A DNA stretch of 11,895 bases from Pseudomonadota bacterium (GCA_021845835.1 JAJZVE010000073.1:1-11895), one strand, 5' to 3'. Positions 1 to 6,858 are shown, numbered from the stretch's first letter. Notes: generated by a model from the sequence alone, not told the origin. Numbers and translations: made by a program.

Positions 1-1
1 C

Positions 2-637
2 CGTACCCCGTCGCCGCCGCGCGGCGAGCGCATTGCGGTGATCGGCGCCGGACCGGCCGGGCTCACCTACGCCTCGCTGGTCGCCGAGGACAACGCGGTC
101 ACCGTGTTCGAACGGTCGGCGCGGGCTGGCGGCGCCTTTCGCGCGGCGGCAAAGGCGCCGCTGTTCCAGGAGGTCGAAGCCAGCGCCGCGTCGTTTGCCG
201 CCTATATCGGCAATCTCGTCGCGGCGTGCGAGGACAAGGGGACGACGATCCGCTACCGAACCGACGTCGTCCGCACGCCCGATGCGCTCGCCGGCTTCGA
301 TCGCATCGTGATCGCGACGGGCGCCGCCTACCGCTTCGGACTTGGCCGCGCGGCTGCCGCGCTGCTGGATTGCGGCGTCGGCCGCTGGCCCGGGCTGCGC
401 CGTGCGTTCGCCAACCCCGCAGTGCGCGACTGGTTCTATTTCAGGGCGCGCCAGGCGACGGCGGACCGGTTCCGGCGGCTCGCGCGGCCGGGACAGATCG
501 TCGAGGCGATCGGCGATGCCGTGCGGGCGGGCAAGAGCAAGCAGGCCATCGCCAGTGCGTTCGAGGCGGCGCTGCTGGGGAATGCGGCGACCGCGCGTGC
601 CGACACCCGAACGGCAAGCCCTCAGCCCGTACGATGA
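2..637 (+). CDS. C-terminal part of a flavin oxidoreductase, probable Old Yellow Enzyme/2,4-dienoyl-CoA reductase type (5' end off window)
   Basis: The reading frame is open from base 2, so this is the last 211 residues of a longer protein. A GTG at base 38 lies inside the FAD motif and is not a start. Visible residues show the dinucleotide-binding fold: VIGAGPAG (G15, G17, G20), an acidic residue closing the second strand (E37), an IVIATGA motif (about 102-108), and a late IVEAIGDA motif (G171-D172) of the type that contacts the FAD ribityl chain. This order matches the C-terminal FAD half of FadH/BaiCD/BaiH-like enzymes, whose N-terminal half is an FMN barrel. That barrel would lie left of the window and is inferred, not seen. 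Oddly, only about 60 residues separate the ATG and GD motifs, with no second glycine-rich NAD(P)H motif; an RDWFYFRAR segment (142-150) sits there instead. The gene converges with the leftward operon. A stand-alone FAD oxidoreductase is the alternative. Confidence 0.75.
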   Translation, partial: RTPSPPRGERIAVIGAGPAGLTYASLVAEDNAVTVFERSARAGGAFRAAAKAPLFQEVEASAASFAAYIGNLVAACEDKGTTIRYRTDVVRTPDALAGFDRIVIATGAAYRFGLGRAAAALLDCGVGRWPGLRRAFANPAVRDWFYFRARQATADRFRRLARPGQIVEAIGDAVRAGKSKQAIASAFEAALLGNAATARADTRTASPQPVR

Positions 638-681
638 TGCGGCGCCCGCCGCGGTGATCGGCAGGCGCCACCGTCGTGCCC

Positions 682-699
682 TCGGACTCCGGGAGCCGA
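682..699 (-). terminator. Possible GC-rich hairpin between convergent genes
   Basis: TCGG-a-CTC / loop CGG / GAG-CCGA gives a 7-bp stem with one bulged base. It lies directly after the stop codon of the leftward SDR (701-703) and 44 bases after the stop of the rightward flavoprotein gene. Neither side has a T tract, so it is not a classical intrinsic terminator. Its place between convergent genes is the main support. Confidence 0.3.
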
Positions 700-700
700 C

Positions 701-1471
701 TCAGCTCATCCACAGCCCGCCGGTCACGTTGATGGCCTGACCGGTCATGTAGTCCGCCTCGTCGGAGGCGAGGAATGCAACCACCCGTGCGATGTCGTCG
801 GGCAGGCCGAGGCGCCCGAGCGGGATGTGGGATTGGCGCTCCCTGGCGGTGGGAATGCCCTGGCGCCGCGACTGCGCGTCCGCCTGCTCGCGCAACGCCG
901 TCTCGACGATGGTGCCGGGACAGACGGCGTTGACGTTGATGCGGTGCGGCGCCAGCTCCATCGCCAGCGACTGGGTCAGTCCGATGACCGCGAATTTCGA
1001 CGCGCAGTAGGCACCGTAATGCGGCTTGCCGATCTTGCCGAACCAGGACGCGGTGTTGATGATCCGCCCGCGGCCCCGGTCGACCATGTGCGGCACCACC
1101 GCCTTGCAGCAGTGGAACACCCCGTCGAGGTTGACGCGGAACAGCGCGCGCCAGTCCTCCAGCGCGGTGTCGGCGACCGTGCTGACATGGATGACGCCGG
1201 CGTTGTTGATCAGGATGTCGATGTGCCCGTGGGTGTCACGGAAGCGCTGCACCGTCGCCGCGACCTGACCATAGTCGCCGACATCGCCCACGAACACAGC
1301 CGCGCGCCCGCCGGCCTTTGTCACCAGCTCCGCCGTCTCCCGCGCCTGCGCCTCGTTGATGTCCAGCAATCCGATGTCGCAGCCTTCCTCGGCAAGGCGG
1401 GTGGCGATGCGCCGGCCGATGCCGGTCGCGCCGCCGGTCAGCAGAACGGTCTTTCCGACGAGATTGTACAT
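701..1471 (-). CDS. SDR-family NAD(P)-dependent oxidoreductase (last gene of the leftward operon)
   Basis: A 256-residue classical short-chain dehydrogenase, the usual length for the family. It has the cofactor motif TGGATGIG (residues 12-19), an Asp closing the second strand (D37, which favours NAD(H)), NNAG (89-92), N114, and the catalytic S142, Y155, K159 in YCASK. The C-terminus (MTGQAINVTGGLWMS) is typical of FabG-like and polyol-dehydrogenase-like members. Family chemistry is reversible alcohol/ketone oxidoreduction in the cytoplasm; the substrate cannot be read from sequence. The start at 1471 is preferred to the upstream extension to 1558 because AGGAAG (1476-1481) lies 4 bases before this ATG and the extension has no domain content. 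The start is 16 bases after the FAD gene's stop, so the two are probably co-transcribed. A beta-hydroxyacyl-CoA dehydrogenase role is possible. Confidence 0.9.
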   Translation of the reverse strand: MYNLVGKTVLLTGGATGIGRRIATRLAEEGCDIGLLDINEAQARETAELVTKAGGRAAVFVGDVGDYGQVAATVQRFRDTHGHIDILINNAGVIHVSTVADTALEDWRALFRVNLDGVFHCCKAVVPHMVDRGRGRIINTASWFGKIGKPHYGAYCASKFAVIGLTQSLAMELAPHRINVNAVCPGTIVETALREQADAQSRRQGIPTARERQSHIPLGRLGLPDDIARVVAFLASDEADYMTGQAINVTGGLWMS

Positions 1472-1487
1472 GATGCTTCCTGCTCGC

Positions 1488-3041
1488 TCAGTGTGAGTGC
1501 GCCGGCGTGCCGGCACGGCGCCCGGCCGCTGCGCGGTCGCTGCCTCCTGGCTCCGCAAGTGCGGCGTTGCGTCCGGCGATCCGGCCCGAGGTGAGCGCCC
1601 AGCCGAGATGATGGCCGTGCCCTTCGAGGATCAGGCCGCCCTGGCCGGTCGATCCCGCTGCGTACAATCCCGCGATCGGCCGGCCGTCCTGGCCGAGCAC
1701 GCGCAGATCGGTATCGACCCTGAGCCCGCCGTCGGCCATGACGATCCAGCTCTTGGCGGGACCAAGCGCACAGAACGGCGGCGTGACAAGCGGCGCCAGT
1801 CCGTCCGGCCGTGTCCGGTTGCTCTCCTCGATGGTCGCCGCCAGCGTGGCGGCGGGCACGCCGATCTTTGCCGCCAGACCCTCGATGGTATTCGACTCGG
1901 CAAAGATATCGCGACGATTGCGGCGATAGTCCGGCAGGTACGCGTAGGCCAGGCCGGGTGCCGTCGAGACGAAATATGGCCAGGCGCGGAATTTCCCGGC
2001 CACCGCGCGATCGAAAATGATGTGGGCGATGCCATCGGGCTGCCGCGGGATCGCGAGCTGCGGGCGATCGCGTTCGTCCACGAACCGCCGCCCTTCCTGG
2101 TTCACCAGGATGGCGCCTTCCGCGAACAGCTTGTGCGAAGGCGCAAGATGAGTGGTCACGAACATCATCAGGAACGGCCGCAGAAGGAATGACGGCGCAT
2201 GCGCGAGTGCAAGGCTCACCAGCCGCGCATAGGCCCGCGTGGGCGGGATGCGGGCGATGAAGTTGCTCCTGCGGGGCGGAAGGAAACGGATCTCGGGCCC
2301 GTAGATCACGTCGCCGTTGACGATTTCGGCGCCGAGCGCGAGCGCAAGGCGCTGGCCGTCGCCGGTGCTGGCGTCGTTGACCCCTTCGATCTGCGCGATA
2401 TCCGGCGCGAGATAGCGTTGCTTGAACTCACGTCCGGAGCTGTAGTCGCCGCTGGCCAGGACGACGGCGCGGCGCGCGCCGATCCACACCGTCCCGCCGC
2501 CTTCCAGCGTCGTCTCGACACCGGCGACGCGGCCACCCTCCGTCACCAGCCGCGTGGCGCGCGCGCCGAGCATGAAGCGGACGCCTGCACGTTCGGCCGC
2601 ACGCGACAACTGATAGAGATAGGCGCGCGAATTCGGCAGCACATTGTGCATGCGCGGGACGCGATGCGGCGGCTCCGGCATCGGGCCGAAGAACACCAGC
2701 CCGAGCGATTCGAGCCAATTGATGGTTTCGGGCACATGCTCGGTGAACAGGCGCCGCAGTTCGAGATTGTCGCGCGCCGCCAGGGGGCCGGCGAACAGCG
2801 CCATATCCTCGGCGTGCTGTTGCGGCGTGTCGGTGATCCCGGCCAGGCGCTGCAGCCGCGTGCCGCTCGCCGAGATCGAGCCGACGGAGCGGGCGGTGGT
2901 GCCGCCGAGCTCCGTCCGCTTCTCCAGCAGCAGCACCTTGCTGCCCTCGCGGGCCGCCGTCAGTGCCGCGGCGAGGCCGCCGCCGCCGCCGCCGACGACC
3001 ACGACGTCCACCGTCTCCGCCGCCTGACTTCCGCTCGTCAT
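1488..3041 (-). CDS. FAD-dependent oxidoreductase, fumarate reductase/3-ketosteroid delta1-dehydrogenase superfamily
   Basis: A 517-residue soluble flavoprotein. The FAD-binding N-terminus shows VVVVGGGGGGLA (G17-G22), E40 at the end of strand two, and GGTTARSVGSISA (46-57). A capping domain follows, with the family phrase ILVNQEGRRFVDE in mid-protein. The FAD site is completed near the C-terminus by GLYAAGSTGQGG (458-469). Relatives insert or remove a C=C bond next to a carbonyl or carboxylate (3-ketosteroid dehydrogenase, fumarate and urocanate reductases). The active site seems not to suit fumarate: the usual NRLGGN segment of fumarate reductases and succinate dehydrogenases reads GHHLGW here (476-481), without its substrate Arg. 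The expected His before the MGG-like turn is replaced in IVMADGG. The last 20 residues are a low-complexity tail. GAGGAGG (3047-3053) overlaps the upstream SDR's stop codon and sits 5 bases before the ATG, suggesting translational coupling. No signal peptide or haem motif is visible. Confidence 0.88.
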   Translation of the reverse strand: MTSGSQAAETVDVVVVGGGGGGLAAALTAAREGSKVLLLEKRTELGGTTARSVGSISASGTRLQRLAGITDTPQQHAEDMALFAGPLAARDNLELRRLFTEHVPETINWLESLGLVFFGPMPEPPHRVPRMHNVLPNSRAYLYQLSRAAERAGVRFMLGARATRLVTEGGRVAGVETTLEGGGTVWIGARRAVVLASGDYSSGREFKQRYLAPDIAQIEGVNDASTGDGQRLALALGAEIVNGDVIYGPEIRFLPPRRSNFIARIPPTRAYARLVSLALAHAPSFLLRPFLMMFVTTHLAPSHKLFAEGAILVNQEGRRFVDERDRPQLAIPRQPDGIAHIIFDRAVAGKFRAWPYFVSTAPGLAYAYLPDYRRNRRDIFAESNTIEGLAAKIGVPAATLAATIEESNRTRPDGLAPLVTPPFCALGPAKSWIVMADGGLRVDTDLRVLGQDGRPIAGLYAAGSTGQGGLILEGHGHHLGWALTSGRIAGRNAALAEPGGSDRAAAGRRAGTPAHSH

Positions 3042-3051
3042 GGCCGCCTCC

Positions 3052-3804
3052 TCACTGTGCCGTCATGCCGCCGTCGATGGTGAGCATGGCGCCGGTCATG
3101 AAGGAGGACTCGTCCGATGCGAGGAACAGCATGCCGGCGGCAATCTCCTCCGGGCGGCCCAGGCGGTTCATTGCCTGGCGGGCTTCCAGCTGCCGGCGCA
3201 GGTCGGCGGCGTGGCCGGACCTGGCAAGGATCTCCGAAAAATAGGGCGAATCGATCGTGCCCGGCGCCACGCAGTTGATGCGGATGCCGTCGCTGACATG
3301 ATCGAGCGCCATTGCACGGGTCAGCGCGGCGACCGCGCCTTTCGAGGCGCAGTAGGCGGCGCGGTCGCGAATACCGACGCTTGCGACCACGGACGCGGTA
3401 TTGACGATCACGCCGCCGCCCTGGTCGCGCATCACCGGGATCACATGCTTGCAGCCGTAGAAGACGCCGTTGACGTTGACGGCCATCAGGCGGTCCCAGT
3501 CGTCCTCGCTGGTCTCGACCACCGAGCCGGCAATGCCGTATCCGGCGTTGTTCACCAGCACGTCGATGCGGCCGAACCGCTGCAGCGTTGCCGCGATCAT
3601 CGCCTGGACACTGCGGCTCGATGCGACATCGACCTGCAGCGACCAGGCGCCGTTGCCGGCCTCCGCCGCCACGCGCTCCGCCGCGTCGCTTGCCTTGTCG
3701 GCGATCACCACCCTGGCGCCTTCGCCGGCGAACAGCAGGCAGGCGGCGCGCCCAATGCCGGAGCCGCCGCCGGTGATGATGCAGATCTTGTCGCCGAGTC
3801 GCAT
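3052..3804 (-). CDS. SDR-family NAD(P)-dependent oxidoreductase (first gene of the leftward operon)
   Basis: A 250-residue classical SDR with TGGGSGIG (11-18), D36 closing strand two (NAD(H) preference by family rule), NNAG (85-88), N110, and the catalytic S138, Y151, K155 in YCASK. The C-terminal MTGAMLTIDGGM fits FabG-like and steroid/alcohol dehydrogenase-like members. The start at 3804 is chosen because GGGAGG (3809-3814) lies 4 bases upstream and the cofactor motif begins 10 residues later. An in-frame ATG at 3864 would add 20 residues unlike the family. Only 10 bases separate its stop from the FAD gene. It is clearly different in sequence from the second SDR of the operon, so they are probably two steps rather than a recent duplication. 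Expression probably comes from the leftward promoter/operator module at 3913-3955. Confidence 0.9.
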   Translation of the reverse strand: MRLGDKICIITGGGSGIGRAACLLFAGEGARVVIADKASDAAERVAAEAGNGAWSLQVDVASSRSVQAMIAATLQRFGRIDVLVNNAGYGIAGSVVETSEDDWDRLMAVNVNGVFYGCKHVIPVMRDQGGGVIVNTASVVASVGIRDRAAYCASKGAVAALTRAMALDHVSDGIRINCVAPGTIDSPYFSEILARSGHAADLRRQLEARQAMNRLGRPEEIAAGMLFLASDESSFMTGAMLTIDGGMTAQ

Positions 3805-3912
3805 GTTGCCTCCCGCTGACTGCCGGGTCGCGCGGCGAAGTTGGTGGAGTATGGCAACCCGCACAGCCGTGCTGCCTGGCGCCGCCCGCGCGGGTCTCCG
3901 CCGCCGTCCTGA

Positions 3913-3955
3913 CTTACCTGCAAATCAGTCTGTCGCGGATTTCGGGAATGTTCAA
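3913..3955 (-). promoter_or_regulatory. Predicted promoter with overlapping operator, leftward (SDR-FAD-SDR operon)
   Basis: Read on the minus strand, TTGAAC (3950-3955) is followed by exactly 17 bases and CAGACT (3927-3932). The start would be near 3920, giving a leader of about 116 bases. The 19-base element AGACTGATTTGCAGGTAAG (3913-3931) covers the second half of the -10 and the predicted start. Within the wider site (3910-3927) it forms a dyad, TGAYTTRC-N2-GYAARTCA. The same element recurs in the opposite orientation in the rightward promoter at the same distance from its -35. An operator over the -10/+1 region suggests repression. The -10 match is modest (3 of 6), so the promoter call rests mainly on the paired geometry. 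Confidence 0.5.
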
Positions 3956-3968
3956 CAGGAAATCCGCG
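3934..3968. repeat. 10-bp perfect inverted repeat CGCGGATTTC/GAAATCCGCG
   Basis: The arms are 3934-3943 and 3959-3968 with a 15-base spacer, and arm centres are 25 bp apart. The spacer contains the -35 of the leftward promoter, and the left arm lies just upstream of its -10. This suits a second protein-binding site acting on that promoter. It could also form a DNA or RNA hairpin, but there is no T tract to make it a terminator. Confidence 0.55.
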
Positions 3969-4012
3969 CGTGGCGGCGGGCATGGAAAAGCGGGGCCGCG
4001 TCTTTTTTGCGC

Positions 4013-4055
4013 TTGACCGGTGTCGTTCCGCCGCATAGCCTGACTTGCACGTAAG
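4013..4055 (+). promoter_or_regulatory. Predicted promoter with overlapping operator, rightward (transporter/CoA-transferase operon)
   Basis: TTGACC (4013-4018; 5 of 6 to the sigma-70 -35) is followed by 17 bases and TAGCCT (4036-4041; 3 of 6). The start would be near 4048, leaving a leader of about 175 bases. AGCCTGACTTGCACGTAAG (4037-4055) overlaps the -10 and start. It matches the leftward element at 16 of 19 positions in the opposite orientation. The right half of its wider dyad is weaker than at the leftward site, so binding strength may differ. The TATAAG at 4197-4202 is an alternative promoter. Confidence 0.5.
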
Positions 4056-4161
4056 GAGGCGTGCGGGCGCCACCGACGGTTGGGCTGTACTCTTGCGCAG
4101 GATTATCTGGCTTCCCGGAAGTCGGGGTTCCTGCAACTCCAGGCAGCGCGGCAGGTAAAGG

Positions 4162-4182
4162 GGTCGTCGCCAGCCGACGGCC
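4162..4182 (+). other. Leader hairpin upstream of the first permease gene
   Basis: GGTCGTCG (4162-4169) and CGACGGCC (4175-4182) pair over 8 bp, including one G-U pair, with a 5-base loop. It would lie in the transcribed leader about 40 bases before the permease ATG. No U tract follows, and I recognise no riboswitch core. It may only affect RNA stability or access to the weak ribosome site. Confidence 0.35.
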
Positions 4183-4223
4183 GAATTGCGTCAAAATATA
4201 AGCCGGCGGGGGATCGGCGCTGA

Positions 4224-5075
4224 ATGCACGAATTGCTTGAATTCGCCGTCCGAGGTGTCTTCCTGGGGATCATTTACGGGCTCGTGGCGCTGCCGATCAG
4301 CCTGCTGTTCCTGACAACCGATTCGGTCGACCTTTCGGTCGGTGCCTACGCCGTACTTGCCGGTGCGGTGACGATCATGGTCGGTGGCCCCCTCGGCATG
4401 GCACTCGGCGTCGCCACCGCGATCCTCGCCTCCGGCATCGTCGCCACCCTGTCCCTGCGCCTGAACCGGCCGGGACAGCAGGACCCGGTCACGGTCGTAC
4501 TGGCCACCTTCGGCGCCGCCACCTTCCTCGAATCGTTCATCCTGACCTGGTACGGCAAGGATCCGATGGTCCGGCAGCCGTTCCAGGGATTCTGGGACAT
4601 CGCCGGGGTCCGCATCAGCCCGCAATCGGCCGTCAATCTGGCGGTCGGGCTCGGCATCCTCGCAGCCCTGTCGGCGGCGCTGTACCGGACGCCATTCGGC
4701 CGCGCCATGCGCGCCTGCGCGATCAACCCGATCGGCGCCACGCTGGCCGGCATCCCGGCCCGCGGCATCTGGTTCGCGACTTACGTGATCGGCGGCGCCA
4801 TGGCGGGAATTGCCGGCGTGCTGATCCTCAACACCACCGGCATGGACTACAGTTCCGGCCTGAGCCTGACCATCGCGGCGTTCGGTGCCTCGATCCTGTT
4901 CGGTCTGAAGAATCCGGCCAGAGCGTTCTCCGGCGGCCTCGCCATGGGCGTCGTGCAGGCCTTGAGCGCAGGATACCTGCCCGGCGCGTGGGCTACGGCC
5001 ATGCCCCTGGCGTTCACCTTCATCGTGCTCTCCAGCGGACGCATGACGCGCATCGCCGCTGGGGGCAGGGCATGA
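4224..5075 (+). CDS. livH: ABC transporter permease, branched-chain amino acid (LivH) type
   Basis: A 283-residue polytopic membrane protein, near the usual LivH length. Hydrophobic segments start at about residues 8-33, 36-55 and 56-78 and continue to the end (VLSSGRMTRIAAGG). The cytoplasmic loop RTPFGRAMRACA (155-166) followed by a GI segment and TYVIGGAMAGIAGVL is the characteristic LivH contact region for the ATPases. It forms half of the inner-membrane channel with the next gene product. The ribosome site is weak (GGGGGA, 4208-4213, 10 bases away), and the leader contains a hairpin. The stop overlaps the next start as ATGA (5072-5075), so translation is probably coupled. The symbol marks the family only: the catabolic neighbours suggest a substrate other than leucine, isoleucine or valine, such as an organic or aromatic/alicyclic acid. 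Confidence 0.92.
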   Translation: MHELLEFAVRGVFLGIIYGLVALPISLLFLTTDSVDLSVGAYAVLAGAVTIMVGGPLGMALGVATAILASGIVATLSLRLNRPGQQDPVTVVLATFGAATFLESFILTWYGKDPMVRQPFQGFWDIAGVRISPQSAVNLAVGLGILAALSAALYRTPFGRAMRACAINPIGATLAGIPARGIWFATYVIGGAMAGIAGVLILNTTGMDYSSGLSLTIAAFGASILFGLKNPARAFSGGLAMGVVQALSAGYLPGAWATAMPLAFTFIVLSSGRMTRIAAGGRA

Positions 5076-6079
5076 TGCCCGGCTGGGTCCGCCGCCAGGC
5101 ATCCACGCTGCTGATGGCCGTGCTCGCCGCGGCGCTTGCGCCCGCCATCCTGGGCAATCCTGTCTGGCTGGACAACGCGATCCTGATCGCGATCTTCGCG
5201 ATGCTCGCGCTGTCGGTCGGCATGAGCTACGGCCATGCCGGCATTCTGTCGGTGGCGACCGGCGCGTTCGCCGCGCTTGGCGCCTTTGCCACCAGCATCG
5301 CGACGACCCGGTACAATGCCTCGCCCTATCTCGGGCTCGTCATTGCGCTGGTGCTGCCGATGCTGCTGGCCTATCCCCTGGCGCGCGTGGTCACGCGCCT
5401 GTCTCCGCTGCCGCTGTCGATCGCGACGCTGGTCCTCGGCTCCATCGTCGAGATCGTCATCCGCGAGGGCGGCGATTTCACCGGCGGCTATATCGGCATC
5501 TCCGGCATTCCGCCGATCCCGCTCGCGCCCACGCCGGGGGCGATGTACGCGCTTGCATGGACGACGGTGGTCATCGGCCTGTTCCTCTATTGCAATCTCC
5601 GCCATTCGGCGTTCGGGCGGGCGGTCGCCACGGCGCGGCAGGATGCGCTGCGCGCCGCCGCCGACGGCGTCAACGTCTCCCGCTCGCTGGCCGCTTTCTT
5701 CGCGCTGTCCGCCGCCTATGCCGGCGCCGGAGGCTGGCTGTACGCACACAACCTGTCGTATGTCGGCCCGGATTCGCTGAATTCGACGACATCGATCACG
5801 GTGTTGCTGATGGCGATCGTCGGCGGCGTGAGCGAGCCGCTCGGGCCGGTGATCGGGGCGGCGCTGCTGCTGATCATCGTCAACTACCTGCCGGCGGCCG
5901 AGTCGCAGGGCATGGTGTACGGCGCCGCCCTCATCCTCATCCTGCTGGGTGCGCCGCGCGGCATTCTCGGCACCGACTGGCGGCGGCTGGCCCGTGGCCG
6001 GAGCGCATCCGGACCCGGCACAGCCGCCGCACGCGAGCGCCCGTCCGCCGAGACCGCGCATGTCGGCGAGGCGAAATGA
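5072..6079 (+). CDS. livM: ABC transporter permease, branched-chain amino acid (LivM) type
   Basis: A 335-residue polytopic inner-membrane protein, the partner permease of the preceding LivH-type protein. The LivM signature is clear: an SVGMSYGHAGILSVATGAFAALGA segment near the N-terminus, a GGYIGISGIPPIPL stretch before a central helix, the loop LRHSAFGRAVATARQDALRAA (about 176-196), and the conserved C-terminal run SITVLLMAIVGGVSEPLGPVIGAALL. The start at 5072 gives ATGA coupling with the upstream stop; a longer frame from 4988 would lie inside the upstream gene. The last 35 residues are a hydrophilic, Arg/Ala-rich cytoplasmic tail, less conserved in the family. The stop overlaps the next ATG (6076-6079). 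As with the other transporter genes, the symbol denotes the family rather than a proven substrate. Confidence 0.92.
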   Translation: MMPGWVRRQASTLLMAVLAAALAPAILGNPVWLDNAILIAIFAMLALSVGMSYGHAGILSVATGAFAALGAFATSIATTRYNASPYLGLVIALVLPMLLAYPLARVVTRLSPLPLSIATLVLGSIVEIVIREGGDFTGGYIGISGIPPIPLAPTPGAMYALAWTTVVIGLFLYCNLRHSAFGRAVATARQDALRAAADGVNVSRSLAAFFALSAAYAGAGGWLYAHNLSYVGPDSLNSTTSITVLLMAIVGGVSEPLGPVIGAALLLIIVNYLPAAESQGMVYGAALILILLGAPRGILGTDWRRLARGRSASGPGTAAARERPSAETAHVGEAK

Positions 6080-6858
6080 GCATCAACGTTCAGGACGTGT
6101 CGGTGCGCTTCTTCGGCGTGGTGGCGTTGAGCGGCGTGTCGCTGGCACTCGCCGCCAGCGAGATCGTTGCGGTGGTCGGGCCGAACGGCTCGGGCAAAAG
6201 CACACTGTTCAATTCGATCTCCGGCATGGTGCAGCTCGCGGGCGGGCGGATCACGGTCGAGGGCCGCGACATCCGCGGCGTGCCGCCGTACGGGCGCGTC
6301 CGCCTCGGCATCGCGCGGACCTTCCAGACGCCGCGTTTCGACATGCGCGAGAGCGTCGAACGCGCAGTCCTTTGCGGATTCTATCCGGTCGCGCGCACCG
6401 GGATGGTCGGCGCGATGCTGCGCCTGCCGCGGGCGGCGCGGGAAGAGGGCGAACTGCTGGAGAGCTGCCACGACATCCTGCGCGACCTGCGGCTGTTCGA
6501 GCTGCGGAACGTGCCGCTGGGCGAGCTGTCGATGGGCCAGGTCCGCATGGTCGAGGTTGCGCGTGCGATCGCCAACAAGCCGAAATACCTGCTGCTGGAC
6601 GAACCGGCGGCCGGCCTGACGCGGCGCGAGCAGAAGATCCTCGCCGACGAAATCCGCCGCCTGGCCGCGGCCGGCGTCGGCGTCCTGCTGGTGGAGCACA
6701 ATTTCGGGCTGGTCCGCGATCTTTCGCAACGGGTGCTGGTGCTCGACCGGGGCAGCGTGATGATGGAAGGCGCGCCGCAGGAGGTGCAGGCTGACGAGAG
6801 CTTCGTCAGTCTTTATCTCGGGTCCAGCGGCAAGGCGGCACGGGGGACGGCGGCATGA
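6076..6858 (+). CDS. livG: ABC transporter ATP-binding protein, LivG type
   Basis: A 260-residue cytoplasmic ATPase, one of the two that power the importer. It has Walker A GPNGSGKST (35-43), Q-loop Q84 in ARTFQTPR, the signature LSMGQ (151-155, where most ABC proteins have LSGGQ; deviations at the third position are common in LivG), Walker B YLLLDE (171-176), and the switch His H208 in LLVEHNF. The segment between Q-loop and signature is long and charged, as usual for LivG compared with LivF. The start at 6076 is chosen for the ATGA overlap with the upstream permease and because homology begins at once (INVQDVSVRFFGVVAL). The C-terminus has a short Gly/Ala tail. Its stop again overlaps the next start (6855-6858). 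Confidence 0.93.
   Translation: MSINVQDVSVRFFGVVALSGVSLALAASEIVAVVGPNGSGKSTLFNSISGMVQLAGGRITVEGRDIRGVPPYGRVRLGIARTFQTPRFDMRESVERAVLCGFYPVARTGMVGAMLRLPRAAREEGELLESCHDILRDLRLFELRNVPLGELSMGQVRMVEVARAIANKPKYLLLDEPAAGLTRREQKILADEIRRLAAAGVGVLLVEHNFGLVRDLSQRVLVLDRGSVMMEGAPQEVQADESFVSLYLGSSGKAARGTAA

Larger units (their letters stand above)
3805..4223. other. Divergent control region between catabolic operon and transporter operon
   Basis: A 419-bp region without a convincing gene. From left to right it holds: the SDR ribosome site (3809-3814); a perfect 10-bp palindrome CCCGCGCGGG (3885-3894) in the leftward leader; the leftward promoter/operator module (3913-3955); a 10-bp inverted repeat (3934-3968) overlapping it; the rightward promoter/operator module (4013-4055); a leader hairpin (4162-4182); and an AT-rich TATAAG (4197-4202). 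The last is a possible second -10 element, but no good -35 precedes it. Short open frames in the rightward leader lack a well-spaced start. Confidence 0.8.

Noticed and set aside
1472..1558. 29-residue N-terminal extension of the second SDR
   Set aside because: It overlaps the 3' end of the FAD gene and has no ribosome site, whereas AGGAAG precedes the ATG at 1471.
701..3804. The two SDR genes as a tandem duplication
   Set aside because: They share only the family motifs. Cofactor loops, substrate loops and C-termini differ widely, and a different gene separates them.
4001..4008. TTTTTT run as a terminator tail
   Set aside because: No stable hairpin precedes it on the plus strand, and it sits just upstream of the predicted rightward -35, away from any gene end.
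4034..4049. TTGCA in the twin elements as the -12 part of a sigma-54 promoter
   Set aside because: No GG is present at the required -24 spacing in either copy (the bases there are CATAGC, and ACAGAC on the other strand).
4061..4201. A 46-codon GTG-initiated frame after TAAGGAGG in the rightward leader
   Set aside because: The Shine-Dalgarno-like bases sit only 1 base before the GTG, too close for initiation, and they are part of or next to the repeated operator element. The translation has no hydrophobic, leader-peptide or domain character.
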